Below, piece after piece: positions 28,207 to 38,796 of a stretch of 64,000 nucleotides of DNA. The position numbers and the translations under genes are program-made. Within the stretch, counting starts at the first letter, position 1. The number at the start of each line of letters is the position of its first letter. Under the pieces are notes generated by a model. That model was given only the letters and a program-made list of their open reading frames with translations. It searched no databases and had not been told where the DNA came from. Source of the stretch: Paraburkholderia madseniana (lineage in GTDB: Bacteria > Pseudomonadota > Gammaproteobacteria > Burkholderiales > Burkholderiaceae); NCBI RefSeq assembly GCF_009690905.1, contig NZ_VOSW01000006.1, positions 41,972-105,971 on the forward strand, given 5' to 3'.

Positions 28207-28686
28207 ATGGCTACATCGATTGCAGAACACCATGCCGTACGGCTCGCCCATGCCGAGGCGCACGCCGCCCTGCATGGGCTCGCGCTCACACCGCTGCGGC
28301 GACAGGTGTATGCGGCGATCGTCGCCAGCGACCGGCCGATCGGGGCCTATGAGTTGCTGGACGCGCTCGAGCCGCAACGCGGGCGCGTGCCGCCCACCAC
28401 GATCTACCGGGCGCTGGACTTTCTGCTCGCGCACGGCTTCGTCCATCGGATCGAATCGAAGAACGCGTTTTTTGCCTGCTGCGAGGTCGGCGTGCCGCAT
28501 CGCAGCCAGTTTTTGATGTGCGACGGGTGCGGCGCGACTGTGGAGATTCCCGGCGGCGATCTTGCCCAACAACTGTCGCATAGCGTGCCGGCACACGGTT
28601 TCGAGGTGCACCGCCAGGTGGTCGAGCTAAGCGGGCTGTGCGCGCGCTGCGCCCGCGCGGCGCGGCCCTCCGGTGCGTCCCTATGA
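28207..28686 (+). CDS. zur: Fur-family zinc uptake regulator Zur
   Basis: This 159-residue metalloregulator has a winged helix (LTPLRRQVYAAIVAS through TTIYRALDFLLAHGFVHRI) and a metal-binding dimerisation domain. The domain carries two CxxC motifs (MCDGCG and GLCARCA) for the structural zinc, and PHRSQF with a sensing-site His. It is followed by the zinc importer znuACB, so autoregulation and repression of the importer in zinc excess are expected. The ATG at 28207 has GGGAG upstream. Confidence 0.88.
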   Translation: MATSIAEHHAVRLAHAEAHAALHGLALTPLRRQVYAAIVASDRPIGAYELLDALEPQRGRVPPTTIYRALDFLLAHGFVHRIESKNAFFACCEVGVPHRSQFLMCDGCGATVEIPGGDLAQQLSHSVPAHGFEVHRQVVELSGLCARCARAARPSGASL

Positions 28687-28774
28687 AAGCCGGCCTGATC
28701 ACCGGTATGAACGCCAAAACGCGCCGCTCCCAAGGTTCGTAGTTCATTCAACTCTCACGCAGCAGGAAACAACG

Positions 28775-29740
28775 ATGAAGAAATTCGGCTCGATGTTGAA
28801 CGGGGCGCGCCATGCGCTGAAGCTGTCGAAGACCGTGGCCATGGGCGCAGCGGCCGCCGCTGCTTTCACGCTCAGCCACGGCGCATTTGCCGCGGATGCG
28901 AAAATCCCGGTGGTGGCAGCGGAAAACTTTTACGGTGACGTCGTGCAGCAACTGGGCGGCGATCGCGTCGACGTGACCAGCATCCTCAGCAATCCGGATC
29001 AGGACCCGCATCTGTTCGAAGCCAGCCCGAAGACGGCGCGGGCCTTGCAGCATGCGAGCCTTGTGGTCTACAACGGCGCCGACTACGATCCGTGGATGGC
29101 GAAACTGCTGGCCGCTTCCAAGGGCTCGAATCGCGCGACGATCGTTGCCGCCGAACTGACAGGCAAGAAGAGCGGCGATAATCCTCACCTCTGGTACGAC
29201 CCGGCCACCATGCCGAAAGTGGCGCGCGCGGTAAGCGCGGCGCTCGTCGCGGCTGACCCGGCGCACAAGTCGGCGTACGATGCGAACCTCGCGAAGTTTC
29301 TCGATTCGCTGAAACCCATCGACGCCAAAGTCGCCGATCTGCATGGCCGCTACGCCGGCGTGCCGGTGACGGCAACCGAGCCGGTGTTCGGCTATATGTC
29401 GGACGCAGTCGGCCTCTCGATGCGCAATCTGCGCTTCCAGTTGGCGACGATGAACGACACTGAAGCAAGCGCGGCCGATATCGCCGCGTTCGAACGCGAT
29501 CTGCGCGAAAAGCGCGTACGCGTTCTGATCTATAACAGCCAGGCAACCGAGGCCCTGACCAAACGCATGTTGAAGCTCGCGCAGCAATCGAAGGTGCCGA
29601 CCATGAGCGTCACCGAAACCGAACCGGCCGGTAAGACCTATCAGACGTGGATGCTGACGCAGCTCGACGCGCTAGGCACGGCGCTGGCTGCGGGCGGAGC
29701 GAATGCGGCGGCGAGCGCCGCCAAAGGAAAAACCCAATGA
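28775..29740 (+). CDS. znuA: Zinc ABC transporter periplasmic binding protein ZnuA
   Basis: This 321-residue cluster A-I metal-binding protein has a signal peptide (residues 1-39, cleavage near GAFA). Metal-ligand histidines are in DPHLFEASP and NPHLWYDP; a further acidic ligand is expected near the C-terminus. Unlike many ZnuA proteins there is no His-rich loop between the first two ligand regions (only a short KKSGD). The His-rich stretch is instead on the ATPase encoded next. Its TGA overlaps the ATPase ATG. Confidence 0.88.
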   Translation: MKKFGSMLNGARHALKLSKTVAMGAAAAAAFTLSHGAFAADAKIPVVAAENFYGDVVQQLGGDRVDVTSILSNPDQDPHLFEASPKTARALQHASLVVYNGADYDPWMAKLLAASKGSNRATIVAAELTGKKSGDNPHLWYDPATMPKVARAVSAALVAADPAHKSAYDANLAKFLDSLKPIDAKVADLHGRYAGVPVTATEPVFGYMSDAVGLSMRNLRFQLATMNDTEASAADIAAFERDLREKRVRVLIYNSQATEALTKRMLKLAQQSKVPTMSVTETEPAGKTYQTWMLTQLDALGTALAAGGANAAASAAKGKTQ

Positions 29741-30702
29741 ACGAAACTGGCCGCAGCACGCCAGCTAATGCATCGACGGGCGCACGCAGTAACGCGCCCG
29801 TGCTTGAACTCGAGCGCGTCACGCTCGAACTCGGCGGCCGCACGATTCTGCGCGACGCCGGCTTCGTGGTGAACCAGGGCGAATTCATCGGCGTGCTCGG
29901 GCCGAACGGCGCGGGCAAGACCACGCTGATGCGCGCCGTGCTCGGTCTCGTGCCGGCAGCGAGCGGCGCGATCCGCGTGTTAGGGCAGCCGGTCGAGCGT
30001 GGTAACTCGTCGATCGGTTATATGCCGCAGACGCGCAGTGCGCTGGCCGGGCGCCGCGTGCGCGGCCGCGACTTCGTCGCCATGGCCGCCGATGGACACC
30101 GCTGGGGCCTGCCCCATGCGGACAGCAAAACCCGCGCGGATGTCGAGCGGGTGCTCGATCTGGTAGGCGGCCGCCAGCTAGCTGAGCGGCCGTTATCGGA
30201 ACTGTCGGGCGGCGAACGTCAGCGTCTGCTGCTCGCGCAATGCCTGCTCGGCAACCCCAAGCTGCTGCTGCTCGACGAACCGTTGATCAGCCTCGATCCG
30301 CATCATCAGAAGAGCGTGGTCGAGTTGGTGCGGCGCGTGCAGCAGGAGCTCGGCATTGCCGTGCTGTTCTCGGCGCATGAACTGAATCCGCTTCTGCACG
30401 CGCTCGACCGCGTGCTGTATCTCGGCAGCGGCGTCGCCGCGCTCGGCACCGTCGATGAAGTCATTACGCGGCCGGTGCTGTCGCGTCTCTATGGCTCGCC
30501 GATCGATGTGATGCGGGTGAATGGCCGCATCTTCGTGATGTCGGGCGACGTCGAAGTCGAAAAACACGATCACGAGCACGAACACGACGAGAACGGCGGC
30601 CATAGCCACTCGCACGGGCATGCACATTCGCACGACCACGGTGGCGCACACGGCCACTCACACCAGCACGACTCACGCGACGGACACAAGCACGATGTTT
30701 GA
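29737..30702 (+). CDS. znuC: Zinc ABC transporter ATP-binding protein ZnuC with His-rich tail
   Basis: This 321-residue ATPase has Walker A GPNGAGKTTLMRA, the signature ELSGGERQRLLLAQ and Walker B KLLLLDEPL. The last 46 residues contain 17 histidines in HD/HE/HS/HG pairs (from about residue 276), ending GHKHDV. The ATPase core is complete without it, so the tail is an added cytoplasmic metal-binding segment. It starts by ATGA overlap with znuA and overlaps the permease start by 8 bases. Confidence 0.92.
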   Translation: MNETGRSTPANASTGARSNAPVLELERVTLELGGRTILRDAGFVVNQGEFIGVLGPNGAGKTTLMRAVLGLVPAASGAIRVLGQPVERGNSSIGYMPQTRSALAGRRVRGRDFVAMAADGHRWGLPHADSKTRADVERVLDLVGGRQLAERPLSELSGGERQRLLLAQCLLGNPKLLLLDEPLISLDPHHQKSVVELVRRVQQELGIAVLFSAHELNPLLHALDRVLYLGSGVAALGTVDEVITRPVLSRLYGSPIDVMRVNGRIFVMSGDVEVEKHDHEHEHDENGGHSHSHGHAHSHDHGGAHGHSHQHDSRDGHKHDV

Positions 30703-31477
30703 ATACGATTTCATGGTGAACGCGTTCGCGGCGTCGGGGATCGTCGCGGTGCTGGCAGGCGTGGTGGGCTATTTTCTGGTGATGCGTGGACAGACCTTCG
30801 CTGGTCATGCGCTCTCGCACGTCGGCTTCACCGGCGCGACCGGCGCTGTGCTGATCGGCATCTCGCCGATCTGGGGGATGATCGGCTTCACGCTCGCGGC
30901 AGGCGTCGGTATGGGCGCGCTCGGCGAGAAACTGGCCGGACGCGATGTCGCGATCGGTGTGATCCTGTCGCTGTCGCTCGGCTTCGGCTTGCTGTTCCTG
31001 CATTTCTTCACCGCATACGCGACTCAAGTTACCGCGCTGCTGTTCGGCAACGTGCTCGGCGTGAATGCGTCGACACTCGGCGTGCTGGCGGCGCTAGGCG
31101 TCATCAGTTTGCTGGCGCTCGCCGCGATCATGCGACCCTTGTTGTTTGCTTCGTTGCAGCCGGAATTAGCGGAAGCCAAGGGCGTGTCGTTGCGCAGGGT
31201 GTCGGTGCTGTTCCTGTCGATCGCCGCGCTCGCCGTGGCGGCGTGCACGCAGATTGTCGGCGTGCTGCTGGTGTTCACGCTGATGGTCGGGCCGGCCGCC
31301 GCCGCGCAAAACGTGACGACGCGACTCTCGACCGGTCTCGTGCTTGCCGCCGTGTTCGCCCTGGTGCAGGCGTGGCTCGGTCTGACGCTGGCGTTCTATA
31401 CCGACTGGCCGACGAGCTTCTGGATCACCGTGCTGTCGGCGGTGGTGTATGGCGGGAGTTTGTTGAGGCGGCGTTGA
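30695..31477 (+). CDS. znuB: Zinc ABC transporter permease ZnuB
   Basis: This 260-residue membrane protein of the ABC-3 permease family starts MFEYDFMVNAFAASGIVAVL at 30695, inside the end of znuC. It has about eight hydrophobic helices and conserved blocks AGHALSHVGFTGA and CTQIVGVLLVFTLMV. An upstream in-frame ATG at 30620 would translate the His-rich coding region in the wrong frame and is rejected. It forms the zinc channel with ZnuC. Three copies of an 11-base unit TTGAGGCGGCG (the last with one change) straddle the stop codon. Confidence 0.92.
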   Translation: MFEYDFMVNAFAASGIVAVLAGVVGYFLVMRGQTFAGHALSHVGFTGATGAVLIGISPIWGMIGFTLAAGVGMGALGEKLAGRDVAIGVILSLSLGFGLLFLHFFTAYATQVTALLFGNVLGVNASTLGVLAALGVISLLALAAIMRPLLFASLQPELAEAKGVSLRRVSVLFLSIAALAVAACTQIVGVLLVFTLMVGPAAAAQNVTTRLSTGLVLAAVFALVQAWLGLTLAFYTDWPTSFWITVLSAVVYGGSLLRRR

Positions 31478-31541
31478 GGCGGCGTTGAAGCGGCGCCTGG
31501 CGGCGACACACTGCGTGCCGCCGCCATCGTCCCGGTGAATA

Positions 31542-32393
31542 TCAGCCGAGCAGCACCTTCGCGTGATGCGCGAGATGGTCCTCGATGAAAGTCGAGATGA
31601 AGTAATACCCGTGGTCGTAGCCAGCATGACGACGCAAGGTCAGCGGCTGTCCTGCGGCCTTGCAAGCGGCTTCGAACACATCCGGGTTCAACTGCTCGGC
31701 GAGGAACTGATCCGCCAGCCCCTGATCGACCAGAATCCCTTCAGCGAACTTGCGTGGTGCGTGAGCGACCAGCTCGCTCGAGTCATACTGCCTCCACGCT
31801 TCACGGTCCTCGCCCAGATACCCGCTGAACGCCTTCACGCCCCACGGGCACTGTGATGGCGCGGCGATCGGCGCGAACGCCGACACCGACCGATAGATCT
31901 CCGGGTTGCGCAGCGCCAGCATCAGCGCGCCATGGCCACCCATCGAATGCCCGAAGATGCCCAGACGCCCGCCGTCCACCGGCAGATTCGCGAGCACTGT
32001 TTCGCGCAGTTCATCGCGCACATACGAGTACATCCGATAGTGCTTCGCCCACGGCTGCTGCGTCGCGTTGACGTAAAAGCCCGCGCCGACGCCGAAGTCC
32101 CACGCCGCGCTTTCGCCCGACACGCCCGCACCGCGCGGACTGGTGTCCGGCGCGATCAGCGCGATGCCGTGCTGCGCCGCGAAGCGCTGCGCGCCCGCCT
32201 TGACCGGGAAGGTTTCTTCCGTGCAAGTCAGGCCGGCGAGATAGAACAGCGCGGGCACGTTCGCGTTGGCCTGCAAAGCCTGCGGCGGCAGATACACCGA
32301 GAAGCGCATCGGCAGACCGACGGCCTGCGAATCGTGCCGGTAGATCCGCTGCTCGCCGCCATGGCAGGCATGCGACGACAATAGTTCAAGCAT
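31542..32393 (-). CDS. fghA: S-formylglutathione hydrolase
   Basis: This esterase hydrolyses S-formylglutathione to formate and glutathione, the second step of glutathione-dependent formaldehyde oxidation. It has 283 residues and an alpha/beta hydrolase fold. The nucleophile Ser is in GHSMGGHGAL, followed by the conserved PIAAPSQCPWG. The catalytic His is in the C-terminal GYDHGYYFI. Two ATGs are 6 bases apart (32399 and 32393); AGGAG is 7 bases before the second, which is chosen. It follows the dehydrogenase gene directly. Confidence 0.94.
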   Translation of the reverse strand: MLELLSSHACHGGEQRIYRHDSQAVGLPMRFSVYLPPQALQANANVPALFYLAGLTCTEETFPVKAGAQRFAAQHGIALIAPDTSPRGAGVSGESAAWDFGVGAGFYVNATQQPWAKHYRMYSYVRDELRETVLANLPVDGGRLGIFGHSMGGHGALMLALRNPEIYRSVSAFAPIAAPSQCPWGVKAFSGYLGEDREAWRQYDSSELVAHAPRKFAEGILVDQGLADQFLAEQLNPDVFEAACKAAGQPLTLRRHAGYDHGYYFISTFIEDHLAHHAKVLLG

Positions 32394-32428
32394 CGACATG
32401 CTCCTTTCTGTGCCGGGTCGGTGACGCA

Positions 32429-33535
<1,107 letters not shown>

Positions 33536-33762
33536 CGTGAATGCTCCTGTGAGTCGGTGAATGCCTGGCCCGTCGCGGTGAGATATCGCGCGGCGTGCCG
33601 GTGTCGCGGTTCGCGGTTCCGCAGTTAATTCGTGTGCCGGACTGGGGACGGACAGTGTCGTCGCCGCCCGGCATCAAGCGCCGGCCTATACCTTAGCGTG
33701 CGAAAGCCGTCATGGTATTGCAAAGTACGTCGCGGCATTGTCTGTAGCTGACATCGCGTTGT

Positions 33763-35208
33763 TCAGCGAAGCGGGGTTTTGCCGAACCATGATTCGACGC
33801 GGCCATACAGATCGAGAAAGCGCGCATAACGTTCGGCGAGCGCCGCATCGCCTTGCGGCCCGGCAACACGCGTCGCGCCTGGCGCAAGCGCGGCGAGGTC
33901 GCTTGCGTGCCAATGCCCGCTCGCCAATCCGCCGAGGATAGCCGCGCCACGCGGCGCTGCGTTGGGGCAGTCGACGGCATGGAGTTCGACGTTTAACGCG
34001 TCGGCGAGCAACTGCCGCCAGCGCGCATCGACGGAACCGCCGCCCGCGAGCTTCAAGGTCGTCACCGTCGCGCCGCTCGCGCGGATCGCGTCAAGGCCGG
34101 CACGCAGCGAGAACGCGACGCCTTCGAATGCGGCGCGCATCATCGTGCCGCGCGAGTGGTCGAGCGCGAGGCCAAGCCAGCCGCCACGCGCGGCAGGGTT
34201 GAGCCACGGGGTGCGCTCGCCGGTGAGGTAGGGCAGGAAAGTCAGGCCTGCTGCGGCGCTTGAGATAGCGGCTGTTGTATCACCGAATGCATCACGATAA
34301 GCATCAACCCATTCATACGACAACCAACCCCGCACGCGTTCGAGCGCGACGCCGACGTTTTGCATCGCCGCCATCCGATACCAGTGATCGCTCGCGGCCC
34401 GATAGCGATGCAGGCCTTTTACCGCTTGCGGCGCGTGCTCGGCGAGTACGACGATTTGTCCACCCGTGCCGGTGGTGAGCAACGCGTCGCCATCGCTCGC
34501 GAGGCCGCTGCCAAGCGCCGCGCATGGCGTATCGGCGGCACCGATCGCGAGCACGATGCCGGCGCGCAGACCCAGTTCCTGCGCGGCCTCCCGCGACAAA
34601 ATGCCGCCCGCCGCATAGGAAGGCGCAAGCGGCGCAAACCATTCATGCGGCAATTCGAGCCGCTCGAGCAGCGCCTGATCCCACACGCCAGCGGGATCGG
34701 CAAGCGCGGTCGCGCAGGCGTCGGAGGGATCGGTTGCGACCGCGCCGCCCAACGCGACGCGCAACCAATCCTTAGGTTGCAGCGCCCATCGCGTCTTGCG
34801 CGCGGACTGCGGTTCGTTCTGGACGATCCAGCGCAGCAAAGGACCGGCCATGCCTGGCGCAACAGGATTCGGCTGCGGCTCGGGCCATTGATCGAGCAGA
34901 CCCAACGCGCGCGTGTCGGGCCAGAGCATCGCCGGACGCACGGCTTCGCCATCGGCGTCGATCAACACGACACCGTGCATCTGTCCGGAGAAACCGATTG
35001 CATGCACGTCGCGACGCAACCCGGCAGGCAAACGCCTCGCCGCTTCGCATAGCGCGCGCCACCAGGTTTGCACCGAGATTTCGGCCCATCCGGGATGCGG
35101 TGTTTCGAGGGCATACGCGACACTCGCCGCTGCCTGCTCGCGGCCGTTTTCGTCGACGATTGCGACTTTCAGGGAGCCGGTGCCGAGGTCGATGCCAAGA
35201 AAACTCAT
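33763..35208 (-). CDS. Xylulokinase-like FGGY kinase (second xylB-type gene)
   Basis: This 481-residue FGGY kinase starts with FLGIDLGTGSLKVAIVDENG. It has the xylulokinase signature GFSGQMHGVVLIDADG, the second phosphate motif TTGTGGQIVVLAEH and LKLAGGGSVDARWRQLLADAL. It differs from the kinase at 18821 throughout, so it is an old paralog rather than a recent copy. No dehydrogenase or transporter for a pentose is adjacent; the formaldehyde genes lie downstream and a permease is divergent. Substrate assignment as xylulose is by family only. Confidence 0.82.
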   Translation of the reverse strand: MSFLGIDLGTGSLKVAIVDENGREQAAASVAYALETPHPGWAEISVQTWWRALCEAARRLPAGLRRDVHAIGFSGQMHGVVLIDADGEAVRPAMLWPDTRALGLLDQWPEPQPNPVAPGMAGPLLRWIVQNEPQSARKTRWALQPKDWLRVALGGAVATDPSDACATALADPAGVWDQALLERLELPHEWFAPLAPSYAAGGILSREAAQELGLRAGIVLAIGAADTPCAALGSGLASDGDALLTTGTGGQIVVLAEHAPQAVKGLHRYRAASDHWYRMAAMQNVGVALERVRGWLSYEWVDAYRDAFGDTTAAISSAAAGLTFLPYLTGERTPWLNPAARGGWLGLALDHSRGTMMRAAFEGVAFSLRAGLDAIRASGATVTTLKLAGGGSVDARWRQLLADALNVELHAVDCPNAAPRGAAILGGLASGHWHASDLAALAPGATRVAGPQGDAALAERYARFLDLYGRVESWFGKTPLR

Positions 35209-35633
35209 GGGCGATAGGACGTCAATTTGAGCTTAGGGACAAGCAAGCGAAAGGTGCCTGGAACGGCGTATTTTCCGTCACCGCTGCGCGGCTTCGGAAG
35301 CGCGCCCGAATGCACGCTGAAAACCCGGAATCGCGGGTTAACCCCGCCACGCCGCGAGCCGCACGAAAACAGCACTATGCGTCGAGCGAGATACACCTCA
35401 TTGATTCTCACACATATCCCGTTAGGACGGGCGCGCGCGGCGCGTGAGCGCCCATCGCCGCTGCAAGGGGCTTCCGGCGGATTTGTGCGGCGCACGCATT
35501 TCTTTTGCCTTTCAAACAGGCCTCATCCATATCGTCACCGGGAATGCCGGAATAGGCCCCAGTGGTCTTGTTGCAGCTTTTCGTTCCGCATACCTTGGAG
35601 CCATCCCAAAACGAGATGGTGGAGAGAGACAAA
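35209..35633. other. Intergenic region between xylulokinase-like gene and NCS2 permease
   Basis: These 425 bases carry no gene I can support. The short frames across it on either strand have poor coding character and no ribosome sites. The right end holds GGAGAG ahead of the permease ATG. Promoters for both divergent genes must be here, but I cannot place them reliably. Confidence 0.4.
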
Positions 35634-37043
35634 ATGCAATCGAACACGGTTCACCCGTGCGACGAGCGACTGCCCGCGGGCCAGTTGCTGACGCTCGGCA
35701 TTCAGCACGTTTTGGTGATGTACGCAGGCGCAGTTGCGGTGCCGCTGATCGTAGGCGCGGCACTGAAATTGCCGAAAGACCAGATCGCGTTCCTGATTAG
35801 CGCCGACCTGTTTTCCTGCGGCATCGCCACGCTGATTCAGACCCTCGGTCTGTGGATCTTCGGCATCCGTCTGCCGGTCATCATGGGCTGCACGTTCGCG
35901 GCTGTCGGTCCGATGGTCGCGATCGGCACCAACCCTTCGCTCGGCATTCTCGACATCTTCGGCTCGACGATCGCGGCCGGTGTCATCGGCATTCTTCTCG
36001 CACCGGCGGTCGGCAAGCTGCTGCGCTTTTTCCCGCCGGTGGTGATCGGCGTGGTGATCTCGGTGATCGGCCTCTCGCTGATGGAAGTGGGCATCAACTG
36101 GGCAGCCGGTGGTGTCGGCAACCCTGACTACGGCAATCCGGTCTATCTCGGCCTGTCGCTCCTCGTGTTGATGCTGATCCTGCTGATCAACAAATTTGCC
36201 AAGGGCTTCCTCGCCAATATCTCGGTGCTGCTCGGCATCGTTGCGGGTTTCCTCATCGCGCTGGTGCTTGGCCGCGTGAACATGGACGGCGTCACGCACG
36301 CACCGTGGGTCGGCATCGTGATGCCGTTCCACTTCGGCCTGCCGCATTTCGATCCGCTCGCGATTGCGACGATGGTCACCGTGATGTTCGTCACCTTCAT
36401 CGAATCGACTGGCATGTTCCTCGCGGTCGGCGACATGGTCGATCGTCCGGTGGATCAGAAGACGCTGGTGCGCGGTCTACGCGTCGACGGTCTGGGCACG
36501 CTGATCGGCGGCATCTTCAACTCGTTCCCGCATACCTCGTTCTCGCAGAACGTCGGCCTGATCGGCGTGACGGGTGTGAAGAGCCGCTTTGTCTGCGCGA
36601 TGGGCGGCGTGATCCTGGTGCTGCTGGGCCTGTTCCCGAAGATGGCGCAAGTGGTGGCTTCCGTGCCGGCCTTCGTGCTTGGCGGTGCGGGGATCGTGAT
36701 GTTCGGCATGGTCGCGGCAAACGGCATCAAGGTGCTGGCCAAGGTCGACTTCGTGAAGAACCATCACAACCTGTTCATCGTCGCGGTGAGCATCGGCATG
36801 GGCCTGGTGCCGGTGGTGTCGCCGCAATTTTTCTCGAAGCTGCCGCCGGCGCTGTCGCCGCTGTTGCATAGCGGGATCTTGCTGGCGTCGGTGTCGGCGG
36901 TCGTGCTGAACCTGATCTTCAACGGCGTGAAGAGCGAGAAGAAGGCGCAGTGCGAGATTCGCAAGGCCGGACATGATTTCGACGGACGCGGCGGTAATGA
37001 ATCGCCACGCGACGAGATGCTGCGTGCGGCGGATTTGCACTGA
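35634..37043 (+). CDS. NCS2 nucleobase/urate:cation symporter
   Basis: This 469-residue permease of the nucleobase-ascorbate transporter family has 12-14 hydrophobic helices. Family motifs are GIQHVLVMYAGAVAVPL at the N-terminus, MFVTFIESTGMFLAVGD (TM8 region), and the NAT signature FSQNVGLIGVTGVKSRFVC. Members of this branch import xanthine or uric acid. The upstream frame is open, but the ATG at 35634 with GGAGAG is the expected start. It has no purine-catabolism genes nearby, so substrate is not fixed. A strong terminator lies about 135 bases downstream. Confidence 0.88.
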   Translation: MQSNTVHPCDERLPAGQLLTLGIQHVLVMYAGAVAVPLIVGAALKLPKDQIAFLISADLFSCGIATLIQTLGLWIFGIRLPVIMGCTFAAVGPMVAIGTNPSLGILDIFGSTIAAGVIGILLAPAVGKLLRFFPPVVIGVVISVIGLSLMEVGINWAAGGVGNPDYGNPVYLGLSLLVLMLILLINKFAKGFLANISVLLGIVAGFLIALVLGRVNMDGVTHAPWVGIVMPFHFGLPHFDPLAIATMVTVMFVTFIESTGMFLAVGDMVDRPVDQKTLVRGLRVDGLGTLIGGIFNSFPHTSFSQNVGLIGVTGVKSRFVCAMGGVILVLLGLFPKMAQVVASVPAFVLGGAGIVMFGMVAANGIKVLAKVDFVKNHHNLFIVAVSIGMGLVPVVSPQFFSKLPPALSPLLHSGILLASVSAVVLNLIFNGVKSEKKAQCEIRKAGHDFDGRGGNESPRDEMLRAADLH

Positions 37044-37112
37044 GCGTCGGGCCGCAGGCAACGCTGCGCGAGAGAGATCGCGCTGAGCGTGAGTGATGGG
37101 TTGAGCCGGGTC

Positions 37113-37160
37113 GATCCGAGTTGGGTTGATCCGAGTTGGATTGTGATCCGAGCTGAGTTG
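37113..37160. repeat. Short imperfect tandem repeat after the permease gene
   Basis: GATCCGAGTTGG begins at 37113 and again at 37128, and a diverged copy begins at 37145 (GATCCGAGCTGAG), giving a period of about 15-17 bases. It lies between the permease stop and the terminator and is non-coding. It may have arisen by replication slippage. Confidence 0.6.
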
Positions 37161-37178
37161 ATCTCAGCGCCAACAAAA

Positions 37179-37207
37179 ACGCCACGGCATGCCGTGGCGT
37201 CTTTTTT
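37179..37207 (+). terminator. Strong bidirectional Rho-independent terminator
   Basis: A perfect inverted repeat spans 37179-37200 (ACGCCACGGC paired with GCCGTGGCGT around AT) and is followed by a T-run (37202-37207). An A-run precedes it, so it can stop both the plus-strand permease transcript and the minus-strand efflux operon that ends at 37278. Confidence 0.9.
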
Positions 37208-37277
37208 ATTACCAGTTGCGCAGGACGGCATTCCTGATAAAACCGAAACCTGCCCTACGCGCCTGCTACTACAAGAC

Positions 37278-38795
37278 TCAACCCGCAGTCGCCGCCGAAG
37301 CCGCCACCGGCGCACTTGCCGCACCGTAATCGACCGGTGCATCGGCCGGACGCGGCTGCTCGCCGGCCCGTTCGATCCAGCCGCCGCCGAGTGCCTGGTA
37401 CAGCGTGACCAGGTTCTGCAGACGCTGCATGCGCGCGGTCACCAGCAACTGCTGCGATATATACAGATCGTTCTGTGCGGTCAGCACCGACAGATAGCTG
37501 TCGACACCGTTCCTATAACGCAGGTCCGACAGATCCAGCCGGCGCTGCTCGGCAAAGGTATTGCGCTCCAGCGCCTGGATCTGCTGATCGTACGTGCCGC
37601 GTGCCGCCAGTCCGTCCGCCACTTCGCGGAACGCCGTCTGGATCGCCTTCTCATACGTTGCGATCTGGATGTTCTTCTGCACGGTGGCGAGGTCGAGATT
37701 GGCCTTGTTCGCGCCGCCCTCGAAGATCGGCAACGTGATCGACGGCGCGAAGCTCCACGCCGCCGAACCCGGCTTGAACAGACCGCCGAGCGTCGGGCTC
37801 AGCGTGCCGAAACTGCCGGTCAGCGAGACCTTCGGGAAGAACGCTGCGCGCGCCGCGCCGATGTTCGCGTTGGCCGCGAGCAGATTCTCCTCGGCCTCCA
37901 TGATGTCCGGACGACGTGTCAGCAGATCGGACGGCAGGCCCGCCGGAACATCCGTCAGGAGGTTCTGATTGTCCAGCGTCATGCCCGGCGGCAGATCGTC
38001 CGGCAACGGCTCGCCGACCAGCAGCACGAGCGCGTTGTCCGCCTGAGCCCGCAGACGCGCCTGCGACTGCAGGTTTGCCTGCGCCTGGTCGACCACCGTT
38101 TCTGACTGCCGCAGGTCCAGTTCCGAACCCGTGCCGTTGTCGAACTGCAGCTTGGCGATCCGGTACGACTCCTGCGCGGTCTTCAGCGTGTTCTGCGTGA
38201 CCTTCAGCAGATCGTCCACCTCGAGCACCGTCATGTACTGATTCGCCACCTGCGAGACCAGCGCGATTTCCGCAGCCTTGCGCGCCTGAGCGGTGGCCAG
38301 GTATTGAGCCAACGCTTGATCCTTCAGGCTTTGAATCCGCCCGAAGAAGTCGATTTCCCAGGAAGCGTTCAGACCCACCGAGTAGGTGTTGCTGATCGTC
38401 AGACCAGTGGACGTCAGATCTTTCGGCGTGCGCTGTTTGCTTTGCGAAGCCGCAGCGTTCAGCGTCGGGAACAGCGCCGCGCGAGTGATCTGGTACTGCG
38501 CCTGCGATGCCTGGATATTCAGCACCGACACGCGCAGATCGCGGTTGTTCTTCAGCGCGATTTCGATCAGCCGCTGCAAACGCGCATCGGCGAAGAAATC
38601 ACGCCAGCCGATGTCGGCGGCCGCCTGGCCGTTCGCGGTCCGCGAGGCACTCGCCGCGCCCGGCTGCGTGTCGTACACGCCGCCTGTCGGGAAGGTCGCC
38701 GTCACGGGCTCATCCGGGCGATGGTACTTCGGCGCCATCGTGCAACCCGCGGCGAACAGCGCAACCGCCACTGCAATCAAAGAGTGTTTTTGCAT
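37278..38795 (-). CDS. oprB: RND efflux outer-membrane factor (OprM/OprB-type lipoprotein)
   Basis: This 505-residue NodT/TolC-family channel links an RND pump to the outside. The N-terminus MQKHSLIAVAVALFAAGC is a lipoprotein signal with the lipid-modified cysteine at residue 18. Long alpha-helical repeats with TolC-type blocks follow, such as IALVSQVANQYMTVLE and TRRPDIMEAEENLLAAN. Its ATG comes one base after the stop of the pump gene. The tail is Ala-rich. The oprB name follows the BpeAB-OprB system, inferred from gene order. Confidence 0.9.
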   Translation of the reverse strand: MQKHSLIAVAVALFAAGCTMAPKYHRPDEPVTATFPTGGVYDTQPGAASASRTANGQAAADIGWRDFFADARLQRLIEIALKNNRDLRVSVLNIQASQAQYQITRAALFPTLNAAASQSKQRTPKDLTSTGLTISNTYSVGLNASWEIDFFGRIQSLKDQALAQYLATAQARKAAEIALVSQVANQYMTVLEVDDLLKVTQNTLKTAQESYRIAKLQFDNGTGSELDLRQSETVVDQAQANLQSQARLRAQADNALVLLVGEPLPDDLPPGMTLDNQNLLTDVPAGLPSDLLTRRPDIMEAEENLLAANANIGAARAAFFPKVSLTGSFGTLSPTLGGLFKPGSAAWSFAPSITLPIFEGGANKANLDLATVQKNIQIATYEKAIQTAFREVADGLAARGTYDQQIQALERNTFAEQRRLDLSDLRYRNGVDSYLSVLTAQNDLYISQQLLVTARMQRLQNLVTLYQALGGGWIERAGEQPRPADAPVDYGAASAPVAASAATAG

Positions 38796-38796
38796 C

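Noticed and set aside
30620..30694. Upstream in-frame start for ZnuB
   Set aside because: It would read the His-tail coding DNA of znuC in another frame; the start at 30695 matches ABC-3 permease N-termini.
37113..37160. CRISPR-like repeats
   Set aside because: There are only three imperfect units with no spacers of fixed length and no cas genes.
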